The position numbers and the translations under genes are program-made. This document shows positions 41,904-49,418 of a DNA stretch of 64,000 bases, piece after piece. The DNA is from JAFGOG01 sp034429215 (GTDB taxonomy: Bacteria > Chloroflexota > Anaerolineae > JAAYZQ01). Each line of letters opens with the position of its first letter. Within the stretch, counting starts at the first letter, position 1. The notes under the pieces were generated by a model. The model worked only from the letters and a program-made list of their open reading frames with translations. It did not search any database and had not been told where the DNA came from. The DNA lies in contig DAOUGI010000076.1 of NCBI GenBank assembly GCA_034429215.1, forward strand, positions 12,456 through 76,455. Direction: 5' to 3'.

Positions 41904-44540
41904 ATGCAACAGTATCCGCTCCTGCAGACAAAACTGTATATTCCACCCATCCGGCCCGAGCTGGTCTCGCGCCCGCGGCTGATCGAGCGACTGAACGCAG
42001 GGCTCCACCGCAAGTTGACACTTGTCTCCGCCCCGGCTGGCTTTGGCAAAACCACGCTGGTCAGCGAATGGGTCACCGGTTGCGAGCGACTAACCGCCTG
42101 GCTGTCACTGGACGAAGGGGATAACGACCCCACACGCTTTCTGACTTACCTCATCGCTGCTTTGCAGACGATTGCGGCAAATATTGGAGCAGGGGTGTTG
42201 GCGGTGCTCCAATCCCCTCAGTCGCCGTCCACCGAATCGATTCTGACAGCCCTGCTCAATGAAATCACCACCATCCCGGACCATTTCGTCCTCGTCCTTG
42301 ACGACTATCACGTTATTGATGCCAAACCGGTTGACCATGCCCTCACCTTTCTGCTCGAGCACCTGCCACCGCAGATGCACCTGGTCATCGCCACCCGTGA
42401 GGATCCACATCTACCCCTGGCCCGGTTACGCGCCCGGGGCCAGTTGACCGAACTGCGCGCCGCCGACTTGCGATTTACTTCCTCCGAAGCAGCTGATTTT
42501 CTCAACCAGATGATGGGATTGAATCTTTCGGCAGAAGACATCGCCGCACTAGAAACCCGCACCGAAGGCTGGATTGCGGGCCTGCAATTAGCCGCGATCT
42601 CAATGCAAGGACATCAAGACGCCGCCAGCTTCATCGAATCTTTCACCGGCAGCCACCATTTCGTGCTGGACTATCTGATGGAAGAAGTCCTGCACCAGCA
42701 GACCGAAAGTGTCCAGACTTTCCTGCTGCGTACGTCCATCCTGGATCGCATGTGCGGCCCTCTTTGTGATGCCGTTCTACCCGCCCCTTCTACATCCGGG
42801 CAGGAAACCCTGGAATACCTCGAACGCACTAACCTGTTCATCGTGCCGCTGGATAGCGAGCGGCGCTGGTACCGGTATCACCATCTCTTTGGCGATCTGC
42901 TGCGCCAGCGCCTGGGAAAACCCAAGGAATTCGCCGAATTCCACCTGCGCGCCAGCCAGTGGCATGAAGAGAACGGCGACCTGGGCGCGGCGTTTCACCA
43001 CGCCATCGCAGCCGGGGATTTTGTCCGGGCGGCGGGGCTGGCTGAAGCGGCCTGGCAGGGGATGGAGGAAAGTTTCCAGACGGCCGCCTGGCTTGGCTGG
43101 GTGAAGACGCTGCCAGAGACGGTGATTCGCGCCCGGCCCGCGCTGTGCGTCCAGCTTGGCTGGGCCTTTTCGCTTGCCGGGGAGCCGGAAACCAGCGAAA
43201 TTCACCTGCAAAACGCCGAGCAGGCCCTGGCTGGTGCAGCGGACAAGGCGGAACTCAAGCCCCTCCCGGGCAGCATTGCCCTGGCCCGCGCCTACAACGC
43301 CCAAATGCAGGGCAACCTGGCCGACACGGTGAAATATGCCGAACAGGCCGTCCGATTGATTCCCGAGAATGATATTAACCTCCGCTCCCGGGCTGCCATC
43401 ACGTTGGAGTCCACCCACTGGGCCAGCGGCAACCTGGAGTCGGCCATCCGGGCGCTTGGTGATTGGATGGAGAGCATGACCCGGCTGGGCAATCACGTCT
43501 TCGTGGTTGCCAGCGCCTTTGGTGTAGGCGACCTGCTGGTGGGCTTGGGGCGCCTGAGCGAGGCCGAGCGGACCTATCAGGATGCCTTGCAGCTGGCCGC
43601 CCAACACGGCCCGGAGGCCGAACACATCACTGCCCACCATCATCTCGGCCTGTCCATGATCTACCGTCAGCGGGGAGATGACACCCTCGCCGCTCATCAC
43701 TTGAAACGAGCCGCCGAATTGGGTCTGCAAACCACCCCGGTTTGGCTGCACCGCTGGCATGTGGCCCAGGCCCAACTGAAAGAGGCCGCAGGCGATCTGG
43801 AAACCGCCCTGGCCCTGCTCGACGAGGCCAAACGGGTCTATATCCAAAGCGCCGTGCCTGACCTGCGCCCCATTGCGGCCCTGAAAGCGCGCATCCATCT
43901 CAAACAGGGGCAGCCCGATAAAGTCCGGGCGTGGGCGGCAGAACGCGGGCTTTCGCTGGCAGATGACGTCTGCTACTTGCATGAGTTCGAGCACCTCACC
44001 CTGGCCCGGCTGGAAATCGCCAACCCGCAGGTTAACGCCCTGCTCGCACGCCTGGTGCAAGCCGCCGAAGCGCAAAAGCGCCGGGGCAGCGCGCTCGACA
44101 TCCTGCTGGTGCAGGCGCTGGCCCATGAGGCCCAGGGCAATCACCCCCAGGCCCTTGCCGCGCTGGAACGCGCCCTATCCCTCGCCGAGCCGGAAGGCTA
44201 CATCAGCATTTTTGTGGATGAAGGCCCACCCATGGCTGCACTGCTGCGAGAGGCCGCTAAACACTGTACCGTCTCGGAATATGCTCGTCAATTACTGGCA
44301 GCCTTTGGGAAGGCTGAAGGCAGAACGCCCGTCACTCAGCTCTTGATCGAGCCGCTGAGCGAACGTGAGCAGGAAGTGCTCAAGCTTCTCAGAACCGATT
44401 TGAACGGCCCGGAAATCGCCCGTCATTGCATGGTGTCTCTGAGCACCATTCGTACTCACACGCAAAACATTTACGCCAAGCTGGGAGTGAACAATCGCCG
44501 GGCTGCCGTCCGCCGCGCAGAAGAACTCGATTTGTTTTAA
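41904..44540 (+). CDS. MalT-like LuxR-family ATP-dependent regulator, copy 2
   Basis: The protein of about 878 residues has the P-loop APAGFGKTT, Walker B-like VLVLDDYHVI, a TPR-like solenoid and a C-terminal LuxR helix-turn-helix (LSEREQEVLKLL, then STIRTHTQNIYAKLGVNNRR). The first ~230 codons align with copy 1 almost base for base and lack only the 24-bp insert and a GPA-type turn. After about residue 260 identity falls sharply. The start ATG at 41904 follows GAAGGACGATC and lies 3' of the promoter. It is followed by the second small partner protein. Confidence 0.9.
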   Translation: MQQYPLLQTKLYIPPIRPELVSRPRLIERLNAGLHRKLTLVSAPAGFGKTTLVSEWVTGCERLTAWLSLDEGDNDPTRFLTYLIAALQTIAANIGAGVLAVLQSPQSPSTESILTALLNEITTIPDHFVLVLDDYHVIDAKPVDHALTFLLEHLPPQMHLVIATREDPHLPLARLRARGQLTELRAADLRFTSSEAADFLNQMMGLNLSAEDIAALETRTEGWIAGLQLAAISMQGHQDAASFIESFTGSHHFVLDYLMEEVLHQQTESVQTFLLRTSILDRMCGPLCDAVLPAPSTSGQETLEYLERTNLFIVPLDSERRWYRYHHLFGDLLRQRLGKPKEFAEFHLRASQWHEENGDLGAAFHHAIAAGDFVRAAGLAEAAWQGMEESFQTAAWLGWVKTLPETVIRARPALCVQLGWAFSLAGEPETSEIHLQNAEQALAGAADKAELKPLPGSIALARAYNAQMQGNLADTVKYAEQAVRLIPENDINLRSRAAITLESTHWASGNLESAIRALGDWMESMTRLGNHVFVVASAFGVGDLLVGLGRLSEAERTYQDALQLAAQHGPEAEHITAHHHLGLSMIYRQRGDDTLAAHHLKRAAELGLQTTPVWLHRWHVAQAQLKEAAGDLETALALLDEAKRVYIQSAVPDLRPIAALKARIHLKQGQPDKVRAWAAERGLSLADDVCYLHEFEHLTLARLEIANPQVNALLARLVQAAEAQKRRGSALDILLVQALAHEAQGNHPQALAALERALSLAEPEGYISIFVDEGPPMAALLREAAKHCTVSEYARQLLAAFGKAEGRTPVTQLLIEPLSEREQEVLKLLRTDLNGPEIARHCMVSLSTIRTHTQNIYAKLGVNNRRAAVRRAEELDLF

Positions 44541-44758
44541 CCAGTACTCAATCATAAATCCACGGTCCTGGCAGAGGTTTTGAATCACCTGCCGGCACTT
44601 TCTGTTTCCCTCACAACCCTCCAAGATCATCACCTTAATCATCACGTGTAATGATGACGCTTCATCACATTTTTTGGTATTCTTTGGTCGAAAGAAGATA
44701 AGAACCGATACAGCACTGTAGTAATTCTTCCATATCTGGAAAATGGACGAGGCGCACA

Positions 44759-45037
44759 ATGAGTGAAACACATGCATCATCTGAGGATCAGTCCGAGCCC
44801 GGACTTTACGAAATCCGCCTCAAGGGACACCTAGATGACCGGTGGAGCGACTGGTTTGGTGGTCTGACCATCACGCTGGAAGACAACGGCGACACGCTTT
44901 TAACCGGCCCTGTGGTCGATCAGGCCGCGTTGCATGGATTGCTAAAAAAGGTGCGTGATTTGGGTATGCCTTTGGTCTCGGTCAGTCCTCTCAATGAAAC
45001 TCGTCAGTATCAACCCCAAAAAGGAGATAGGAAATGA
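44759..45037 (+). CDS. Small conserved partner protein of the MalT-like module, copy 2
   Basis: The 92-residue protein shares about two thirds of its residues with the 38448 product, including LKKVRDLGMPLVSVSP. The first ~20 residues differ and are acidic. It lies 218 bp after the second MalT-like gene and overlaps the next start by four bases (ATGA). Repetition of the regulator-plus-partner order in both modules supports a functional link. No function is assigned. Confidence 0.75.
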   Translation: MSETHASSEDQSEPGLYEIRLKGHLDDRWSDWFGGLTITLEDNGDTLLTGPVVDQAALHGLLKKVRDLGMPLVSVSPLNETRQYQPQKGDRK

Positions 45038-45435
45038 ATACCATCAACAAGACCGCAAGAAATCTGCTAGATGTGAGGATAATCCTTGCAGTGCTATGGG
45101 TAGCTGGAATGTTAAGCAGTTTAAATGGGGATACGTACCGCTTATCTGCGGCTACCGGACCTATCGGAGTAAACCCCGAATTACTGTCGGTGTTCGCGGC
45201 GGTGTTAGTGGGTCACGTTTTGATGAGTGGCTTGACCCTGACGTTGAAGTCTCCCGTGAGTCGTTGGGCAAACCGCATCATAGGCACATTCTATGCCATG
45301 ATTATTTTTGCTTTTTGGGTTAATGCTTTTGTATCGCGACTCCCTGGTTATGAGATAGTTTGGGCAACAGCACAACTTGTGTTTGCCTTACTGGTTGTTT
45401 GGTACGCTTGGAAATGGTCTAACCCTGAAGGTTAA
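45034..45435 (+). CDS. Small four-helix membrane protein (DUF6326-like, tentative)
   Basis: The 133-residue protein has four hydrophobic segments (about 14-30, 47-70, 82-103 and 107-128). NLLDVRIILAVLWVAGML and LSVFAAVLVGHVLMSG recall the DUF6326 group of four-helix proteins, but I am not certain. AAAGGAGATAGGAA precedes the ATG, and translation is coupled to the partner protein gene. The function is unknown. Confidence 0.65.
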   Translation: MNTINKTARNLLDVRIILAVLWVAGMLSSLNGDTYRLSAATGPIGVNPELLSVFAAVLVGHVLMSGLTLTLKSPVSRWANRIIGTFYAMIIFAFWVNAFVSRLPGYEIVWATAQLVFALLVVWYAWKWSNPEG

Positions 45436-45478
45436 ACCTGATTTATAGTGCCGGTCAAAGGAATAAGGAGAAAAAACC

Positions 45479-46444
45479 ATGAAAGCGATCGTTCAGAACG
45501 AATACGGCTCACCGGATGTCCTCGAACTCAAGGAGATCGACAAGCCGGTGGTCAAGGATGACGGAGTGCTGGTACGCGTTCACGCGGCTGCCGTCCACGC
45601 AGGGGACTGCTTCGCCATGAGGGGCATGCCGCTCGCCATGCGTTTGTTTGTCGGGCTGCTCAAGCCAAGGAAGAATTATGTTCCGGGACTTGATGTGGCA
45701 GGGCACGTTGAGGCGGTCGGCAAGAACGTGACGGGGTTGCAACCAGGTGCCGAGGTATTCGGTGTGTGCAACGGCGCCTGCGCCGAGTATGCATGTGCTG
45801 GAGAAGACAAGTTCGTGCTGAAGCCGGCCAACCTCACGTTTGAGCAAGCCGCGGCCATACCTACCTCGGCAGTCGCTGCCCTCCGCGGCCTTCGCGATGC
45901 GGGAAAGCTACAGCCAGATCAGAAGGTCTTGATCAATGGTGCGTCGGGAGGCGTGGGGACCTTCGCTGTGCAGATCGCCAAGTCCTTCGGAGCGGAAGTG
46001 ACCGGCGTCTGCAGCACGAGGAACGTGGACCTGGTCCGATCTATCGGCGCAGACCATGTCATGGATTACACCCAAGAGGACTTTACGTCAAGTGGACAGC
46101 GCTACGATCTCATCCTCGACAATGTAGGGAACCATTCGTTTGCAGACTGCAGACGCGCGCTCACCCCCCAGGGAACTCTCATACCTAACACCGGCCATGC
46201 TGGCATGGGCTACGTTGTCAAGGCGTTTGTATTGCCAGCGTTCGTGCGCCAGCAGGGACGCCCGTTTGTTGCGATACCGAACCATCAGGACCTGGTTGTT
46301 CTGAGGGAGCTCGTTGAATCTGGAAAGGTCACACCGGTCATCGACAGAACGTACCCGCTGAGCGATACCCCTGAGGCTTTCCGGTACCTGGAAGAAGGCC
46401 ACGCCCGAGGAAAAGTGGTGATCACTCTGGAAACGAAGACCTGA
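45479..46444 (+). CDS. Zinc-independent MDR oxidoreductase, copy B
   Basis: The 321-residue protein starts MKAIVQNEYGSPDVLELKEI. It has a GroES-like domain (GLDVAGHVEAVGKNV), a Rossmann motif GASGGVGTFAVQIA, RSIGADHVMDYTQEDF and the final PVIDRTYPLSDTPEAFRYLE block. It is a quinone-oxidoreductase-type NAD(P)H enzyme without the structural or catalytic zinc ligands. An AAGGAGAAAAAACC leader precedes the ATG. A rho-independent terminator follows at 46452. Confidence 0.9.
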   Translation: MKAIVQNEYGSPDVLELKEIDKPVVKDDGVLVRVHAAAVHAGDCFAMRGMPLAMRLFVGLLKPRKNYVPGLDVAGHVEAVGKNVTGLQPGAEVFGVCNGACAEYACAGEDKFVLKPANLTFEQAAAIPTSAVAALRGLRDAGKLQPDQKVLINGASGGVGTFAVQIAKSFGAEVTGVCSTRNVDLVRSIGADHVMDYTQEDFTSSGQRYDLILDNVGNHSFADCRRALTPQGTLIPNTGHAGMGYVVKAFVLPAFVRQQGRPFVAIPNHQDLVVLRELVESGKVTPVIDRTYPLSDTPEAFRYLEEGHARGKVVITLETKT

Positions 46445-46451
46445 ACCTGAC

Positions 46452-46481
46452 AAGGCGAGCTGCCGAAACATCGCCTTTTTT
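46452..46481 (+). terminator. Intrinsic terminator after MDR copy B
   Basis: AAGGCGA (46452-46458) pairs with TCGCCTT (46471-46477) around a 12-nt loop and runs into TTTTTT. The stem is modest. It separates the second and third MDR genes, which may therefore have independent expression. Confidence 0.65.
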
Positions 46482-46499
46482 GTGAGTAGGGAGGCCCAG

Positions 46500-47480
46500 A
46501 TGAAAGCAATTGTATGCACAAGATACGGATCACCGGACGTTCTACAGCTCAAAGAGGTAGCAAGGCCTATTCCCAAGGAGGATGAAGCACTCGTCAAAGT
46601 TCATGCGGCATCCCTCAATGCAGCTGACTTGGAAACCCTGAGAGGTGTGTTTTTTACCCGCATCGCGGCGCCACTAAGACCAATGCACAAGATACTCGGA
46701 ACTGACGTAGCGGGGCGGGTTGAAGCGGTCGGCAGAAACGTCAAGCGCTTTCAGCCAGGTGATGAGATATGGGGGGACTTGTCCTTTCCGCTTGACTGTG
46801 GCACTTTTGCCGAGTATGTCTGTATTCCTGAAGAAGCACTCAGGCTGAAACCGGCCAGTATGACCTTCGAGCAAGCAGCAGCCGTACCAACAGCAGCGGT
46901 TGTCGCCTTGCAGAAGCTTCGCGTGAAAGGACCGATTCAGCCAGGACATAAGGTTCTGATCAATGGTGCGGGTGGTGGCGTGGGTACATTTGCGGTTCAG
47001 CTTGCCAAATACTTTGGGGCTGAGGTGACTGGTGTGGACAGCACGGAGAAACTGGACATGCTGCGCTCGATTGGTGCAGACCAGGTGATTGATTACACGC
47101 AAGAAGACTTTACCAGGAGTGGGCAGCGTTATGACCTGATTCTTGATGTTGTGGCATATCGTTCGATGTTTGCTTACATGCGTGCTTTGAGTCCCAAGGG
47201 AGTTTTCGTCCCTGTGGGAGGTTCCACGGCTGCAATCTTCCAGGCCGTGTTTCTGGGACCATTGATTTCAATGATCGGGAGTAAGCAAATCGGTATCGGG
47301 ACGTGGAAACCAAACAACAGTGAGGATTTGGCTCTCTTGACCGAGCTTTTTGAAGCCGGCAAAGTAGTGCCTGTTATCGATAGATGTTACCCGTTAAGTG
47401 AGGTCCCTGAAGCTCTGCGGTATCTTGAAGCAGGACACGTCAAAGGAAAGGTAGTTATCACCATGGAGCAAAACAACTAA
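46500..47480 (+). CDS. Zinc-independent MDR oxidoreductase, copy C
   Basis: The 326-residue protein starts MKAIVCTRYGSPDVLQLKEV and is close to copies A and B. It has GTDVAGRVEAVGRNV, a Rossmann motif GAGGGVGTFAVQLA, RSIGADQVIDYTQEDF and PVIDRCYPLSEVPEALRYLE. The role is NADPH-linked reduction of quinones or enones by family resemblance. GGGAGGCCCAG sets the start at 46500 rather than the in-frame 46482. No gene follows for about 890 bp. Confidence 0.9.
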   Translation: MKAIVCTRYGSPDVLQLKEVARPIPKEDEALVKVHAASLNAADLETLRGVFFTRIAAPLRPMHKILGTDVAGRVEAVGRNVKRFQPGDEIWGDLSFPLDCGTFAEYVCIPEEALRLKPASMTFEQAAAVPTAAVVALQKLRVKGPIQPGHKVLINGAGGGVGTFAVQLAKYFGAEVTGVDSTEKLDMLRSIGADQVIDYTQEDFTRSGQRYDLILDVVAYRSMFAYMRALSPKGVFVPVGGSTAAIFQAVFLGPLISMIGSKQIGIGTWKPNNSEDLALLTELFEAGKVVPVIDRCYPLSEVPEALRYLEAGHVKGKVVITMEQNN

Positions 47481-47553
47481 GCTAACCTTCCCCCGATAGG
47501 GTGTCCAAGACAAAGGATAGAACAGCTCCACAGTCGGAGGGGCCGACGAGACC

Positions 47554-47587
47554 TCGTAGGGCGTCGTAGGGCGTTGTAGGGCGTCGT
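47554..47587. repeat. Short tandem repeat, about 3.4 copies of a 10-mer
   Basis: The unit TCGTAGGGCG is repeated with one change (TTGTAGGGCG in the third copy). It lies in the non-coding stretch after MDR copy C. From 47481 to 47810 nothing else is recognised. Confidence 0.6.
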
Positions 47588-47854
47588 TTGTGTCACTGTG
47601 AAATGCAAGAAAGCGACGAACCCGAAATTCAATGCGTGTGGTCCTTCCTCAAGCGGCACTGTGATGATGAAGTGAACTCCACAGGGTGAATCAGAGGTGG
47701 TGCAGGAAATGCCGGCCAGCGAGGTGGGCGGGTGTATAGGATGAAAGTGCAGGAAACTCAGGATCGTGGGAAACATCCCTGGCTGTCCCGGCGCGCTGGC
47801 ATTTCCAGTAGAAACGGTTTTGACCGTTTACGCCATTTGTGGTATGATGTCAGC

Positions 47855-47924
47855 GTTGGGATTGCAGTTTTGTTAATGTGGCGACAATAACTGCCCCCAA
47901 GGTCCCTTGGGGGCATTTTGTTTA
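47855..47924 (+). ncRNA. Candidate small RNA of about 70 nt, copy 2
   Basis: TTGACC (47820-47825) and TATGAT (47843-47848) are 17 bp apart and predict a start near 47855. A 10-bp stem (TGCCCCCAAG/CTTGGGGGCA, 47892-47915, GTCC loop) followed by TTTTGTTTATAT ends the unit. The RNA differs from copy 1 at only about four positions. Confidence 0.55.
47892..47924 (+). terminator. Intrinsic terminator of the candidate small RNA, copy 2
   Basis: The GC-rich stem and loop are conserved with copy 1. One outer pair is lost, while the T-run after the stem is longer (TTTTGTTT). Confidence 0.8.
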
Positions 47925-48137
47925 TATAGGATATGAAATTCTTCAATTTAGAATCGGCGTCCAAGCAGGAAGAGTCTGGCAACGGACTCTTTCTGTTTCA
48001 TTGCACGCAGCGGCTGGCGCCTGCCGTTTGAACCAACGGCGCGAATGCGGCAGCTTACTAGAGCCGGGAATCAAGGCCAGTACGGCAATGCCCCTCTACC
48101 TATACCTCAACTCCTGACTCAACAAGGCCGATCGCAG

Positions 48138-48167
48138 TTGGACGAATTCACGGGCCTGTGCTATACT
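48138..48167 (+). promoter_or_regulatory. Promoter of the tandem-HTH regulator
   Basis: TTGGAC (48138-48143), an 18-bp spacer and TATACT (48162-48167) predict a start near 48174, leaving a 5' leader of about 200 nt. The stretch 47959-48137 shows nothing recognisable. Confidence 0.6.
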
Positions 48168-48289
48168 GTTCTTGGTGAGGCCGGACAGGTTCGGCCGCGA
48201 GCGGATGATGATCCTCCGACTCGTGGCGATCCCTCGGGGACACACGAGCGATAGGGTGGAGGGAGCAATCCCTTTGCCTGCCATTGCGC

Positions 48290-48347
48290 AAAGGAGGTCT
48301 ATTTGCCTGGCGCGCCCCAAGGGGCTGCGCGGCGATGGCCTCCTTTT
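48290..48347 (+). promoter_or_regulatory. Long terminator-like hairpin in the leader of the tandem-HTH regulator
   Basis: AAAGGAGG (48290-48297) pairs with CCTCCTTT (48339-48346) and encloses an inner hairpin (GCGC-G-CCCC, AA loop, GGGG-CT-GCGC, 48310-48330). The outer stem ends in a short T-run. It lies 28 bp before the ATG. Such a structure could act as an attenuator, or hide the AAAGGAGG, which resembles a ribosome site. No known riboswitch is recognised. Confidence 0.45.
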
Positions 48348-48374
48348 CCGTTGATCTGATAGGAAAGCGCACGG

Positions 48375-49076
48375 ATGAAAACGAGGAGCACTATTCTCAC
48401 CAGGGAGGAACGAGACGTCCTCATATTGGCGACGCAGCATCCAGATGGTAGCCATCTGAGCAACAGCGAGATTGCCCAACGCCTCGGCACATCTGTCAAC
48501 CAGGTGAAGACCCACCTGCACCAGGCATGCGTCAAGCTGGGCGCGCATAACAGGAACGAGGCTATCCTCTCCGCTCTGCGATTGGGAGAGATCCACCTTG
48601 ACGAGTTCTACTCGCTGGATGAGCTGGCCGAAGTCTGTTGCTCGTTGAGCCCCAGCATGCTACGCAGGGTAGCGCACCTGATGCGCCAGGAGCAGGAGTA
48701 TGGGAACCTCCTGCCAGACGAAGACCAAATCGTCTGCACGAGAAGAGGGGCTGATAGCATCCTGACGGAAAGGGAACGGGATGTTCTCGCTCTTTCCTGG
48801 CGTGGATTGACCAACAGAGAGATCGGCGACAGACTCTGCATGTCAGCCAACTCAGTGAGATCATTCTTGAGTCGGGCCTGCACCAAGATGGGAGCGCGCA
48901 AGAGGATCGACGCACTGGTGTTTGCCCTGAAGCGCAGAGAGATCAGCATTGGCGAAATAGCGTCGCTCGATGAGATGCTGCAGTTGCTCAACCCACTGGG
49001 ACCCGAGGCCATTGAGAAGGTGGCTCAACTGATGGACGACAAGCTGGCACAAGAGCCTGTGCCAACTGGCCGCTAG
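48375..49076 (+). CDS. Regulator with two tandem LuxR-type helix-turn-helix domains
   Basis: The 233-residue protein consists almost entirely of two GerE/LuxR-like DNA-binding units. The first (about 6-70) has LTREERDVLILATQ, SNSEIAQRLGTSVNQVKTHL and ACVKLGAHNRNEAI. The second (about 128-192) has LTERERDVLALSWRGLTNRE, GDRLCMSANSVRSFLSRAC and TKMGARKRIDALV. Each is followed by a matching helical tail (GEIHLDEFYSLDEL and REISIGEIASLDEM), so the gene arose by internal duplication. There is no receiver or ligand domain. A single chain could bind two half-sites. The target is unknown. Confidence 0.85.
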   Translation: MKTRSTILTREERDVLILATQHPDGSHLSNSEIAQRLGTSVNQVKTHLHQACVKLGAHNRNEAILSALRLGEIHLDEFYSLDELAEVCCSLSPSMLRRVAHLMRQEQEYGNLLPDEDQIVCTRRGADSILTERERDVLALSWRGLTNREIGDRLCMSANSVRSFLSRACTKMGARKRIDALVFALKRREISIGEIASLDEMLQLLNPLGPEAIEKVAQLMDDKLAQEPVPTGR

Positions 49077-49247
49077 GGCAGCCGCCCGCTATCTGCCCCA
49101 AGCCGGATAGAGTCACATCCTGTGCCTCTGGTAGTCCACAGCGGCCATTCCCCCTTACAGCAGCCGCTCTTCTCGACAAACACCCTCGCAACGCCAGATT
49201 CGTCTCTCTCACGGATGGCCCTCCCGGTCGTGCCATGACAGCAGACG

Positions 49248-49301
49248 AAAGTTGAGCGAAAAGCACACAAAAGTTGACCCAAGAGCACACAAAGGTTGAG
49301 C
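49248..49301 (+). repeat. 22-bp-period tandem repeats upstream of the AOR promoter
   Basis: Two and a half units are present. Each unit combines (A)AAGTTGA followed about 12 bp later by GCACACAA. The GTTGA cores begin at 49251, 49273 and 49295, an exact 22-bp period (two helical turns). They end 9 bp before the -35 box. They could be activator sites. Alternatively they resemble the multiply repeated termini of IS21-type elements, although no transposase gene is nearby. The rest of 49077-49418 shows only the promoter. Confidence 0.6.
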
Positions 49302-49309
49302 GTTTTCCC

Positions 49310-49338
49310 TTGACTTTGTCACTGCCGTGATGTATACT
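49310..49338 (+). promoter_or_regulatory. Promoter of the aldehyde:ferredoxin oxidoreductase cluster
   Basis: TTGACT (49310-49315), a 17-bp spacer and TATACT (49333-49338) predict a start near 49345, about 75 nt before the AOR gene. Confidence 0.7.
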
Positions 49339-49418
49339 TCTAAAAGGCTCTTATCCTGGCACGTCCAATCTGTCCGTAAAGTACCATAACATGTGAGAGG
49401 CAGGGGAGGTATGGGGCA

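Larger units (their letters stand above)
47811..47958 (+). repeat. 148-bp repeated element, copy 2
   Basis: It aligns without gaps to 35072-35219. Promoter boxes, the conserved GTGGCGACAATAA box, the hairpin and the 3' AGAATCGGC end keep identical spacing. Differences cluster in the -35/-10 spacer, the early transcribed part and the sequence after the terminator. This distribution suggests selection on promoter and hairpin. It lies between MDR copy C and the tandem-HTH regulator. Confidence 0.85.

Noticed and set aside
42777..44144. 455-codon frame antisense to the second MalT-like gene
   Set aside because: It lies opposite a well-supported coding frame and shows no domain features.
47481..47810. 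Possible gene in the long gap after the third MDR gene
   Set aside because: The frames present lack ribosome sites and domain features; only a 10-bp tandem repeat is clear.
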